Shown: positions 18,184 to 26,502, numbered from the stretch's first letter. The stretch is DNA of 64,000 nt from Planctomycetota bacterium (GCA_019636215.1 JAHBXZ010000009.1:1-64000), one strand, 5' to 3'. Notes: a model not told the origin generated them from the letters alone. Program-made: numbers and translations.

Positions 18184-21100
18184 TTACATGCGGCTGAGCT
18201 TCTTGCGCAGACGCATGCGCACAAACTCGGCCATGGTGCTGATTACGAATGTCATCAGGAACAGAATCAGGCCGCCCAGAAACAGCGTTCGGTAATGGGT
18301 GCTGCCATGCGGTGCCTCGGGCATTTCAATGGCAATCGCGGCAGAAAGGCTGCGGAAGCCGGAAAGCGGCTGCAGTTCGGTCAGCGGAGTGCCGCCGGCG
18401 GCCATCACCACGATCATGGTTTCGCCCAGGGCGCGGCCCAGGCCGATCACGATGGCGCTGAAAATGCCGCTGGCCGCGGCCGGCACCACGACCTTCATGG
18501 CCGTCTGCCAGCGTGAAGCGCCGCAGGCCAGGCTGGCCGCGCGCATCTGGTTGGGCACACTGGAAAGCGCGTCTTCAGCGATGCTGTAGATGATGGGGAT
18601 GACGGCAAAGCCCATGGCAAAGCCGACAATCAGCGAGTTCGTCTGGTTGAACTTCCAGCCCTCCGGGCCGGTGACCCAGCGGCGGAAGTCCGCCACACGG
18701 CCGGCTGTGGGGTGGTCATAGCTGAACAGCAGTGCTTCCAGGATCGGCGAGATGCCGATCGACAGCAGCAGGCCAAGGCCGAACGCCAGCCCCGCAAAGC
18801 CAAGTGCGCAGGAAACATCCACCAGCACCGGGCGCATGCCGGCGCTTCTGCCGGCGGCGGCTTCACGCAGCTTCAGAATCGGGCTTGGGCGGCCCGTAAA
18901 GCCTGCAAACTGGCGGCGCATGACCGTGCCGCCAAACAGCAGCGCGTGCCCGAACTTCAGCAGCAGGCCCGAAAGCAGGGCAAAGGGCGCGATCATCAGC
19001 ATCGCAAACAGCGCGTGCCCGCCGGGGATCCACCAGCCCTGCGGCAGTTCAGTGCCCTGCGCATTGGCCATGGCGCGGGGCAGTTCACGCCCGCCGTCGG
19101 TCCAGGACCGGAAGTTGCCCGCCGAGTAGGCCTTCTGGTCGGCCTCGGTCAGCGGCTTGAAAGACTTGCTGTCCACCAGCGCCGGGTTGGCGCCTTCCAC
19201 CGCCGGGAAGATCTGCGTCTCCAGGCGCGGGCCCAGCACCGACGCCAGCAGCCCGCCGGCCACCAGCACGGTCGCCAGCGCCAGGGTGGTCACCCAGGGC
19301 GTGAAGCGCTTGGTTACATAGGGCGGCAACTGCCCGAAGATCCAGCCGACCAGCATGAACAGGGCCGGCGTTACCAGCGCAAACACCACCAGCGTGGGCA
19401 TGCGCGGGGCGGCCTCGGGCGCGAAGTACAGCGCGCCAAGAAAGCCCAGCACCACGCTGGGAAGGCTGGCCATGACTTCCATGCTGGGCTTGACGATGCT
19501 GCGAAGCTTGGGCTGCATGAACTCGGATGTGTACACCGCACCCAGCACGGCAAGCGGCAGCGCAAACAGCAGGGCGTACAGGCCGCCCTTGATACTGCCG
19601 ATCACCAGCGGCATCAGGCTGTACTTCTGTTCCACGTCGTCCGTGCCGGCGTGGCTTTGCCACTCATAGCGCGGCGCCATGTAGCCTTCATAGAACACCT
19701 TGCCGAACAGCGACTTGGCGCTGACCTCGGCGTGCTTGAGGTCCATCCACCACTGGTGCATGCGGCCCTTGTCGTCCACGGCCAGCGCGCCGTCGGCTTT
19801 GGGCCCGAAGTAACAGTACGCGGGCAGCGCGCCTTCCAGCCGCCCGTCAAAGAACGCGCGCTCGGACGTGTTGTAGATGCCGCGAATGCGGCCGCTGGTG
19901 TCCCAGGCAAGGAAAGACTTTGTGCCCTGGCCCGCCGAAAACCCCGAAATCGCCCCCGAGCCAGAAGGCAGCGCGCGGATGCGCCGATAACGGGCGTTGG
20001 TGTCTTCGTTGAACTCTCGCACCGGGCTCCAGGCCTGGATGCCACCCAGGCTGTCGCCGACCAGCAGTGTGGAATCACCCAGCAGCCAGCCCATGGCGGT
20101 CAGCTCGAGCCGGCCCTCGGGCTTCATGTCATCGTCGCGCATGGCAACGGCGGTATCCCGCCATTCCTCGCCCCTGTCCGGGTTGAAACCCAGAAGGCTG
20201 ATGCCCGGATAGGCCGGCAGGAAGTAATCGCGCTTGCCGGTGTTTTCGTCCACATAGGTGCGAAACACGTGCAGGCTGCCGTCGGCAGTGCCGAACAGCG
20301 CCTCGCGCAGGCCCTCATGCACCAGCACGTGGCGAGGGCGCTGGCCGATGTTGTCCTGCAGTTCGGCCTCGTGCAGCAGCTCGGGGACGATTTCGTCTTC
20401 ATCCATCGGGTTGGGCACCAGCTTTTCCAGGCGGATCAGCGCGCGGCCCTTGCCGGTGATGACGCCGGTCAGTGTGTCCAGTTCTGCGCCCGGCTTGGCG
20501 TGTTCCACGGCGATGTGCAGCTGTTCGACGCTCTCGCCGTTGAGCGGCATGTCGACGGTGCGGTTGAACTGCACCTCGGCGCGCATGTAGCGGTAAAAGC
20601 CGAACTCGGGCATGTGTTCGGCGACCCACTTCTGCTTGCGATCCTCGACCACGGCCACAGCGGGCACATAGCTGGCCTGCTTGAACTCGCTGCCGGCGGG
20701 CATGCGCAGTTCGGCCAGTTCCTTGGGTTCCTGGCCGACGTCAAAGCGCTTGTAGGTGGTCAGGTAGTACAGCTTGCCGGCAACAATGTGGCCGTCCTGT
20801 GTGCCCAGGGCGATGCCGAAAAAGGGCACGTCTTTGGCCGCCCCCACGACGTCATGCAGGTAGGGGCGCAACGTGACGCTGGCAGAGGTGATCTTCTTGC
20901 CCTTGAGCCCCGGCACCGGGACCTTGCGCAGGGTCTCGCCATTGAGTGTGGAGAAGAACTCAATCTCCGGCGATTCACTGACGCGCACGCCCACGCGGCG
21001 GTACTCGTCCGTGCCCACGTAAAGGGTGCGGCCCGCCATCGGCGCGATCTTGGTTTCAATCTGGCCCTGTTCGGAACTGCCGAACAGCGGAAACACCTGG

Positions 21101-21291
21101 CTGAACATGAACACCACAAGACCCAGCACCGCAAACACCACGAACAGGCCGCCGACGCGGATGACCACGTTGGCGGTGTGGTCGATCACGTACACCGACC
21201 GCGAAGCACGGCGCGGCTTCTTGGGCGGCTGCTGTGGCACGTACTTGCGGTCTTCCGTCATGCGGTTGGCGGGCGTCTCTGGATTGGTCAT
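18184..21291 (-). CDS. pstC: Phosphate ABC transporter permease PstC with beta-propeller-like periplasmic domain
   Basis: The protein is 1035 residues; most PstC proteins are ~300, although longer forms exist in proteobacteria. After one membrane helix (~37-65) comes a ~450-residue region with repeating strand patterns (LYVGTDEYRRVGVRV, FGIALGTQDGHIVAGKLYYL, EALFGTADGSLHVFRTY, LLVGDSLGGIQAWSP, ALAVDDKGRMHQWW), which suggest a WD40/quinoprotein-like propeller. The permease domain then begins and is itself interrupted by a ~200-residue stretch before the ABC-permease signature LACGASRWQTAMKVVVPAAASGIFSAIVIGLGRALGETM. ATG 21291 gives a plausible basic N-terminus. Confidence 0.88.
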   Translation of the reverse strand: MTNPETPANRMTEDRKYVPQQPPKKPRRASRSVYVIDHTANVVIRVGGLFVVFAVLGLVVFMFSQVFPLFGSSEQGQIETKIAPMAGRTLYVGTDEYRRVGVRVSESPEIEFFSTLNGETLRKVPVPGLKGKKITSASVTLRPYLHDVVGAAKDVPFFGIALGTQDGHIVAGKLYYLTTYKRFDVGQEPKELAELRMPAGSEFKQASYVPAVAVVEDRKQKWVAEHMPEFGFYRYMRAEVQFNRTVDMPLNGESVEQLHIAVEHAKPGAELDTLTGVITGKGRALIRLEKLVPNPMDEDEIVPELLHEAELQDNIGQRPRHVLVHEGLREALFGTADGSLHVFRTYVDENTGKRDYFLPAYPGISLLGFNPDRGEEWRDTAVAMRDDDMKPEGRLELTAMGWLLGDSTLLVGDSLGGIQAWSPVREFNEDTNARYRRIRALPSGSGAISGFSAGQGTKSFLAWDTSGRIRGIYNTSERAFFDGRLEGALPAYCYFGPKADGALAVDDKGRMHQWWMDLKHAEVSAKSLFGKVFYEGYMAPRYEWQSHAGTDDVEQKYSLMPLVIGSIKGGLYALLFALPLAVLGAVYTSEFMQPKLRSIVKPSMEVMASLPSVVLGFLGALYFAPEAAPRMPTLVVFALVTPALFMLVGWIFGQLPPYVTKRFTPWVTTLALATVLVAGGLLASVLGPRLETQIFPAVEGANPALVDSKSFKPLTEADQKAYSAGNFRSWTDGGRELPRAMANAQGTELPQGWWIPGGHALFAMLMIAPFALLSGLLLKFGHALLFGGTVMRRQFAGFTGRPSPILKLREAAAGRSAGMRPVLVDVSCALGFAGLAFGLGLLLSIGISPILEALLFSYDHPTAGRVADFRRWVTGPEGWKFNQTNSLIVGFAMGFAVIPIIYSIAEDALSSVPNQMRAASLACGASRWQTAMKVVVPAAASGIFSAIVIGLGRALGETMIVVMAAGGTPLTELQPLSGFRSLSAAIAIEMPEAPHGSTHYRTLFLGGLILFLMTFVISTMAEFVRMRLRKKLSRM

Positions 21292-21385
21292 GCAGGGAGG
21301 CAGCGTGCCGGCGGACCCTTGCCGGGCCGGGCGGCACACCCCCACGGCGGGCGCGGCCATGGCCGCACCCGCCCCGGGAATGCGA

Positions 21386-22399
21386 TTAGCCCTCAAGCTG
21401 CTCGAGGTACTTGTCGACGTCCTTCTTGCGCAGCGGGATGAAGCCGTCCTTCACGGTCACTTCCTGGCCTTCCTTGCTGAGCACGAACTTGAAGAACTCT
21501 TTCACCACGCCCGGCAGTTCCTTGCCAGGGGCCTTGTTGACGTACACCAGCAGAAAGCGCGACAGCGGGTACTTGCCGCTGTAGCAGTTTTCGGCCGTAG
21601 CATCAAAGGCTTCGCTGCTGGCATCCTTGGCGATCGGCACGGTGCGCACACCGGCGGTCTTGTAGCCGATGCCCGAGTAACCGGCGGCGCTGCGGTCTTC
21701 GCTGATCAGCTGAACCACGGTGCTGCTGCCCGGCTGTTCCTTCACGGCAGCCTTGAAGTCGCCCTTGAACAGGGCGTTTTCCTTGAAGTAGCCGTAGGTG
21801 CCGCTGGCGCTGTTGCGGCCGTACAGGGTGACGCCCAGGTTTTCCCATTCGCCCTTGAGGCCGACCTGGCCCCATTTGGTGATGTCTTCGCTGTACTTGC
21901 TGTTGCGGGTGGCGCTGAACATTGCGTCCACCTGGGGCAGGGTCATCTTCTCAACCGGGTTGTCCTTGTGGACGAACACGGCCAGGGCGTCCAGGGCAAC
22001 CGCGACAGCCGTGGGCTTGTAGCCGAACTTGTCTTCGAACTTCTTGATTTCGTCACCCTTCATCGGGCGCGACATCGGGCCAAGGTCGGCTGTGCCGTCC
22101 ACCAGCGCCGGAACGGCCGTGGCGCTGCCCTTGCCCTCAACGGCGATCTTGACGTTGGGGTAGTTCTTGCGGAAACCTTCGGTCCACAGCGTCATCAGGT
22201 TGTTCAGCGTGTCGCTGCCGATGCTGCTGATGTTGCCCGAAATGCCCGACACAGGCTTGTAGCTTTCAATCGCGGCATCAACCTTCGGGGCGCCCTCAGC
22301 GGGCTTCTTCTCGTCTGCAGCCATCGTGGGCTGGGCGGTGAATGCCACCGCGGCAACAGCGATCGCGAACGCGCCCGCCATCCAGGTCTTCTTCATCAT
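21386..22399 (-). CDS. pstS: Phosphate-binding periplasmic protein
   Basis: PstS captures phosphate in the periplasm for PstC/PstA. The start (MMKKTW) has GGAG 8 nt upstream, and the signal peptide ends near QPTMA-ADEKK. The family's phosphate-binding elements are visible: GSDTLNNLM, GKGSATAVPALVDGTADLGPMSRPM and GRNSASGTYGYF. DGFIPLRKKDVDKYL closes the protein at ~337 residues, typical length. It is first in pstSCAB, with ~95 bp to pstC. A possible Pho box lies upstream. Confidence 0.95.
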   Translation of the reverse strand: MMKKTWMAGAFAIAVAAVAFTAQPTMAADEKKPAEGAPKVDAAIESYKPVSGISGNISSIGSDTLNNLMTLWTEGFRKNYPNVKIAVEGKGSATAVPALVDGTADLGPMSRPMKGDEIKKFEDKFGYKPTAVAVALDALAVFVHKDNPVEKMTLPQVDAMFSATRNSKYSEDITKWGQVGLKGEWENLGVTLYGRNSASGTYGYFKENALFKGDFKAAVKEQPGSSTVVQLISEDRSAAGYSGIGYKTAGVRTVPIAKDASSEAFDATAENCYSGKYPLSRFLLVYVNKAPGKELPGVVKEFFKFVLSKEGQEVTVKDGFIPLRKKDVDKYLEQLEG

Positions 22400-22469
22400 T
22401 TTCGTTTCTCCGTTCAATGGTCCCATGCCCGACACCATAGGCCGGGGCAGTCAACGAAGTGTGTGCGCC

Positions 22470-22492
22470 GGATTAATAAAGCGTTAATGATG
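22470..22492 (-). promoter_or_regulatory. Candidate Pho box upstream of pstS
   Basis: Two TTAAT pentamers start at 22473 and 22484, exactly 11 bp apart, about 75-90 bp upstream of the pstS start, in a locally AT-rich patch. An 11-bp spacing of direct repeats is the usual arrangement for PhoB/PhoP sites. The call rests on spacing and position only. Confidence 0.4.
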
Positions 22493-22635
22493 AAGCCCCG
22501 GCACTTCGGGGGTTTCCGGCCGCAAGGGGCGGCATTCCACAGGCATTCCACGGATGGCGCTTGGCCATGCAGCGATGACCCGAGGCGATACGTACGCACA
22601 GGTGCCGCTGCGTGGCGTCACCAGAACTGCACCGC

Positions 22636-23290
22636 ACGCCAGCGCTTGCGGCACTTGTTCATGCCCTTGCCGTGCATCATGCCCCTCGCTGGCGCTTGCG
22701 GCTCTTGTTCAAGCCCTTGCCGTGTATCACACACACTGCGCCGCGCGGTGGCGCTTGCGGCTCTTGTTCAAGCCGTTGATGAAGGACCCGTCCTTTTGCT
22801 GTTTCGGCCCGAAGGGCCGATTCTGTCAGCCCAGGCCGAAGGCCTGGGAACCTGAGAGTGCCCCGGCCATCCGGCCTGTAAGGCCGGCTCGCCTGGCCCG
22901 GGGGGCCAGTATGCCGCCCCCGTCGGGGGCTCAGCGAACTCATGTCTCTGAACTCCGCCCTGACGGGCGGAGCTAATCCATGGCGCCCCCTGCGGGGGCT
23001 CACACGCCATGCCAGCGTTTTCGACAGAGCCTGTGAACCTGTGTTCATCGGTGAGCCAAAGCCGCTACCGTGCATCACACACACACTACGCCCCTCGCTG
23101 GCGCTTCGGGCTCCTGTTCAAGCCGTTGCCGTGATCTGTGTCCATCCGTGGACCAAAGCCGTTGCCGTGCATCACACGCACTACGCCGCGCGCTGGCGTT
23201 TGCGGCTCTTGTTCCTGCCCCTGACCTTGGCCCGAACCCCAACCCCTGCCTTCACTTGCGCGGTTTTTGTCGCGTTGCCTGCCCTCAAGC
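22636..23290 (+). repeat. Repeat island 1 (GCTGGCGCTTGCGGCTCTTG family)
   Basis: This non-coding stretch between pstS and the gene at 23313 holds five copies of a ~24-bp unit, cGCTGGCGCTTGCGGCTCTTGTTC, at about 22636, 22686, 22748, 23094 and 23190. Each is often followed by AAGCCSTTGCCGTGCATCACACACAC. Units like CATCCGTGGACCAAAGCC are interspersed. A truncated MITE-like element lies inside. Short open frames here are by-products of the repeats. Confidence 0.85.
22806..23034 (+). mobile_element. MITE-like element copy A, left end missing
   Basis: The sequence from GGCCCGAAGGGCC to the right terminal repeat TTTTCGACAGAGCCTGT (23018-23034) is nearly identical to copy B (24062-24325) and in the same orientation. 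The left terminal repeat is replaced by unrelated sequence. It contains a series of perfect short hairpins: GGCCCGAAGGGCC, CCCAGGCCGAAGGCCTGGG, CCCCCGTCGGGGG, CCGCCCTGACGGGCGG and CCCCCTGCGGGGG. Confidence 0.8.
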
Positions 23291-23312
23291 TTGCCATGGG
23301 ATGGAGGAACCC

Positions 23313-24041
23313 ATGTCCAAGCCCAAGGCTGACCTGCCGTCGCACTTCATTGCGCTGGTCTTTGAATCCAGCCCGTCTTTGCGCGCGGCGATGATGGTCA
23401 AGATTGTCCAGTTCTGGGCCGCGTACCGGGGCCCGGAACTGGAGTTCCTGCTGGATTCCCTGCGCGACACCGTGGCGGCCTACCGCGCCAGCCTGGCCCA
23501 GCCGCAGGCCGACAAACGCCCGCTGTTTTCGGCCACGGCCGGCACCCGCGCCATGGCCCTGATGCTGCGCGTGCGCCACGAGTTCGAAGAGCTGCGCAAC
23601 CGTTGCGTGCGCCTGGCCCGCGAGGCCGTGTTTCTGGAAACCGGCCTGGGCGGCGGTGCCCTGCAATGGCCCAGCCAGCGTGACCCGGCACCCGCCGTGC
23701 CCGCCAACGACCGCGAGATTGAGGAACGCAAGCTGCCCCCGGCCGACGAACTGTGGGAACGGTTGGCTGCCGAAAATCGCCTGCCCGCGAACTACAGCCC
23801 CGCGGTCAAGAAGCAGACTGAAGAAGACAAGTACGTCGAAACCCTGGCCCGGGCGATAGTCGCCGGCACAGTGGACGGGGCCAAGATGGACGAGATCCGC
23901 GCCCGCGAGGAACAGAAGCGCGGCAAGGAAGGCTGGTGGGCGATTGAAAGCAGGGTGCTGGACCGGGCCGAGCAGCTGATCGAGATCGAGGAACGCCAGT
24001 TGAAGGCCCAGGGCCAGCAGCCACAGCAGCCAGGCAAGTAA
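23313..24041 (+). CDS. Hypothetical protein, charged and helical
   Basis: I do not recognise this 242-residue protein. ATG 23313 has GGAGG 5 nt upstream; an in-frame start further up lacks support. The N-terminal ~100 residues are moderately hydrophobic helices (FIALVFESSPSLRAAMMVKIVQFW). The C-terminal half is strongly charged, with likely coiled coil (KMDEIRAREEQKRGK, QLIEIEERQLKAQGQQPQQP). No signal peptide, cysteine pair or catalytic motif is visible. It lies alone between two repeat islands carrying direct copies of the same MITE-like element. Codon use looks like its neighbours, so it is probably a real gene. Confidence 0.7.
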   Translation: MSKPKADLPSHFIALVFESSPSLRAAMMVKIVQFWAAYRGPELEFLLDSLRDTVAAYRASLAQPQADKRPLFSATAGTRAMALMLRVRHEFEELRNRCVRLAREAVFLETGLGGGALQWPSQRDPAPAVPANDREIEERKLPPADELWERLAAENRLPANYSPAVKKQTEEDKYVETLARAIVAGTVDGAKMDEIRAREEQKRGKEGWWAIESRVLDRAEQLIEIEERQLKAQGQQPQQPGK

Positions 24042-24061
24042 CGGCGTTGGTCCACGGATGG

Positions 24062-24325
24062 ACAGGCTCTGTCGAAAAGCTCTGCCATTTGCCGTTCAGG
24101 CCCGAAGGGCCGATTCTGTCAGCCCAGGCCGAAGGCCTGGGAACCTGAGAAAGCCCCGGCCATCCGGCCTGTAAGGCCGGTTCGCCTGGCCGGGGGCCAG
24201 TATGCCGCCCCCGTCGGGGGCTCAGCGAACTCATGTCTCTGAACTCCGCCCTGACGGGCGGAGCTAATCCATGGCGCCCCCTGCGGGGGCTCAAATGCAA
24301 CGCCAACGTTTTCGACAGAGCCTGT
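24062..24325 (+). mobile_element. MITE-like element copy B with perfect 17-bp terminal inverted repeats
   Basis: ACAGGCTCTGTCGAAAA (24062-24078) is the exact reverse complement of TTTTCGACAGAGCCTGT (24309-24325). The 264-bp element has no coding frame of note and holds the same hairpin series as copy A. No target-site duplication is apparent. The ends loosely resemble GGCTCTGTTGCAAA-type insertion-sequence termini; that is only a visual resemblance. Confidence 0.8.
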
Positions 24326-24359
24326 GAACCTGTGCTCATCGGCGAGCCAAAGCCACTAC

Positions 24360-24740
24360 CGTGCATCAAACACACCACGCCGTACTTGGCGAACTTGGCG
24401 TCCTTGGCGGTAAAGCCGTGGCCGTGCATCACACACCACAGGCCCTCGCTGGCGCTTCGGGCTCCTGTTGCCTGCACACATGACTGAAATGTGACAATCG
24501 GGGACGGTTGGCGTATCCCTCGCTGGCGCTTCGGGCTCTTGTTGCCTGCACCCATGACTGAAATGTGACAATCGGGGACGGTTGGCGTATTCCTCGCTGG
24601 CGCTTGCCGCTCCTGTTCAAGCCCTTGCCGCGATCCGTGTGCATCTGTGTCCATCCGTGGTCCAAAGCCGTTGCGGTGCATCACACACACGACGCCGCGC
24701 GCTGGCGCTTGCGGCTCTTGTTCAAGCCGTTGCCGTGCGC
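24360..24740 (+). repeat. Repeat island 2
   Basis: This 435-bp non-coding stretch before dps holds further copies of the GCTGGCGCTT unit at about 24443, 24517, 24591 and 24700. It also has GTGCATCACACACAC stretches and a triple 10-bp motif (GATCCGTGTG, CATCTGTGTC, CATCCGTGGT at ~24634) related to the inverted repeats around the GxxExxY pseudogene. Confidence 0.8.
24443..24620 (+). repeat. 74-bp tandem repeat, two full copies plus a partial third
   Basis: Copies start at 24443 and 24517, with the partial one at 24591, exactly 74 bp apart. The unit begins CCCTCGCTGGCGCTTCGGGC and contains ATGACTGAAATGTGACAATC followed by GGGGACGG. The full copies differ at only a few positions. Confidence 0.9.
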
Positions 24741-24760
24741 AAACCTGCCTGCGGGAACCT

Positions 24761-25228
24761 TTACTCCTTCAGGGCGCGCAGCATCCAGGCGGTCTTTTCG
24801 TGTACGCCCATGCGGTCGGTGATCAGCGTGACGCTGCCTTCGTCACCGGCTTTCTGGGCCGGCGGCAGGATCTCGCGGCAGGTGCGCACCAGAGTTTCGT
24901 GCCCGTCGATCAACTGTTCGATCATCTGCTGCCACTTGGGCACGAATTCGCTTTCCTTAATGCTGCTGAGCTGCGTGAACTCGCGGTAGCTGCCCGGCGC
25001 GAACTCGCCCAGTGCGCGGATGCGTTCGGCCACCAGGTCCACGGCGTTCCACATTTCCGTGTACTGGCCCATGAACATGGCGTGCAGGTCGTTGAAGTGC
25101 GGCCCGGTCACGTTCCAGTGAAAGTTGTGGGTCTTCAGGTACAGCGTGTAGGTGTCGGCCAGCAGGCGCGACAGGCCTTTCACGATGTCCTTGCGGGCTT
25201 TCTTGTCGATGCCGATGTCGATTTTCAT
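24761..25228 (-). CDS. dps: Dps-family ferritin-like DNA-protection protein
   Basis: Dps proteins form dodecamers that oxidise and store iron using peroxide and can coat DNA. Ferroxidase-centre residues fit the family: THNFHWNVTGPHFNDLHAMF (33-52), followed by DLVAERIRALGE (about 63-74). Length (155) is typical. The ATG is preceded by AAAGGAG. No long basic N-terminal tail is present, so DNA binding is uncertain. It faces away from the lipoprotein gene at 25379, with a 150-bp divergent gap. I saw no obvious Fur or PerR operator. Confidence 0.9.
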   Translation of the reverse strand: MKIDIGIDKKARKDIVKGLSRLLADTYTLYLKTHNFHWNVTGPHFNDLHAMFMGQYTEMWNAVDLVAERIRALGEFAPGSYREFTQLSSIKESEFVPKWQQMIEQLIDGHETLVRTCREILPPAQKAGDEGSVTLITDRMGVHEKTAWMLRALKE

Positions 25229-25378
25229 GGGTCTCCTTTCCTATGTAACGCCAAGAAGCTGCATGCCAGTCCGGGCTGCTGGTGCGGGTATGATCTTTGC
25301 CGCCGGAGATTCAATGGCAAGCCGCCACGTGTGCTTTCTCATTCGCAATTTTGCGGCTGTTCCCTACTGTGGCGCCGC

Positions 25379-25912
25379 ATGTGCCGGTTTGTGCTGCTGC
25401 TTCCGCTGTTGCTGGCTGCCTGCGCCGCTGACCCCGGGCGAGTGGATGCCCGCGTGGATTTCATGTTCCGCGACACCGGTGCCGCAGAAGGCGGCATCCT
25501 GTCCCTGGCCAGCCCGCCACTGGTCAACGAGCTCAACGGCGCCTTTACCATCACCGACATCGGCTTCTACCCGCGCGCGGCGTTGTCACAGTCAGGCCGT
25601 GTGGAATCCGGCACCGCGCGTGTCTTTCTGCTGGATTTCGTGGACCATGGCGACGTCTCGATCTTGCGGACGGACGACAAGCGGCTATCGTTACGCGCCG
25701 AATTCGGGGCTGACGGGGCCGTTACGCGCGCGCTGCTGGGCGCACCCCAGGGGCAGGTCAGTGACGGATTCGCAAGTTTTGAAAACGACCGCTTTGAATC
25801 CGGCACCTGGACGCTGCTGTATGACGGGCCGGATCTTGTGGTCGGGCGGCTGGACCTGAAGTTCCGCAAGCATCGCGTCAGCGGGAACTTCCGGGCCCCC
25901 CGCCTGCGCTAG
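25379..25912 (+). CDS. Hypothetical lipoprotein
   Basis: The predicted 177-residue product starts MCRFVLLLPLLLAACAADPG, a clear lipoprotein signal with lipobox LAAC (lipidated Cys15). The mature part is strand-rich with no domain I recognise (VDFMFRDTGAAEGGILSLAS, WTLLYDGPDLVVGRLDLKFR). A longer frame upstream lacks support. The thioredoxin-fold gene starts 24 bp downstream, so they may be cotranscribed. Function unknown; attachment to a membrane facing the periplasm is inferred. Confidence 0.7.
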   Translation: MCRFVLLLPLLLAACAADPGRVDARVDFMFRDTGAAEGGILSLASPPLVNELNGAFTITDIGFYPRAALSQSGRVESGTARVFLLDFVDHGDVSILRTDDKRLSLRAEFGADGAVTRALLGAPQGQVSDGFASFENDRFESGTWTLLYDGPDLVVGRLDLKFRKHRVSGNFRAPRLR

Positions 25913-25936
25913 CAGCAAGCTGATGGAGGAGATTGC

Positions 25937-26467
25937 GTGAAGCGCCTGCTTTCCTTTGCCTGTGTCTTCTGCCTGGCCCTGTGCGGCCTGCTGGCGCTGT
26001 CCGGCGACGCCGGTGCGGCTTCCAACCGCAAGCTGCCCACCTTTGAACTGCGCGACCTGAACGAGGTCGAACTTCGCCTCTCTGACGACCGTTTCCGCGG
26101 CAAGACCGTCCTTATCACTGCCTTCAGCACCTGGAACGAAACCAGCCGCGAGCAGGCCCGCCAGGTGCAGGCCTTCCACAAGGCCCACCCGGAAGTCGAG
26201 ATCATCGCCTTTGTCATGAACGCCCTGCCCGAGGCCCGCGATTTTGTGGCGCACGAAGGGCTGACCTTCCCGTGCTACAAGGTCGACAACGTCACGCGCA
26301 TTCCCACGGCCTTCAACCGTCTGTTTGAGACCAAGAAGGGCAAGACCCTGACCTTGAACCGGTACCCGTTTGCCATTCTGGCCGACAAGGACCGCAACGT
26401 GAAGTTCGCGTTCTGCGGCCCCACCGACAAAGAGACGCTCAGCGCGGAATTCGCGAAGTTCAAGTAG
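25937..26467 (+). CDS. Exported thioredoxin-fold protein without redox cysteines
   Basis: GTG 25937 follows GGAGGAG and opens a 176-residue protein with a signal peptide (cleavage near GDAGA-ASNRK). The remainder follows the TlpA/peroxiredoxin pattern: LPTFELRDLNEVELRLSDDRFRGKTVLITAFSTWNETSREQARQVQAF. The WCxxC site is replaced by FSTWNETSRE. Later pieces (RIPTAFNRLF with the cis-Pro-like IPT, YPFAILADKDRNVKF) support the fold. Without catalytic cysteines it is unlikely to be an oxidoreductase; a binding or scaffolding role is possible. It follows the lipoprotein gene closely. Confidence 0.75.
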   Translation: MKRLLSFACVFCLALCGLLALSGDAGAASNRKLPTFELRDLNEVELRLSDDRFRGKTVLITAFSTWNETSREQARQVQAFHKAHPEVEIIAFVMNALPEARDFVAHEGLTFPCYKVDNVTRIPTAFNRLFETKKGKTLTLNRYPFAILADKDRNVKFAFCGPTDKETLSAEFAKFK

Positions 26468-26502
26468 CCCGTTGCGGAATCGCCCAATTCTCCACAGATC
26501 AT

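Noticed and set aside
23806..24690. Minus-strand open frames of up to 294 codons in the repeat islands
   Set aside because: They cross the MITE-like element and repeated units, and the predicted peptides simply repeat the DNA repeats (KRQRG-type motifs).
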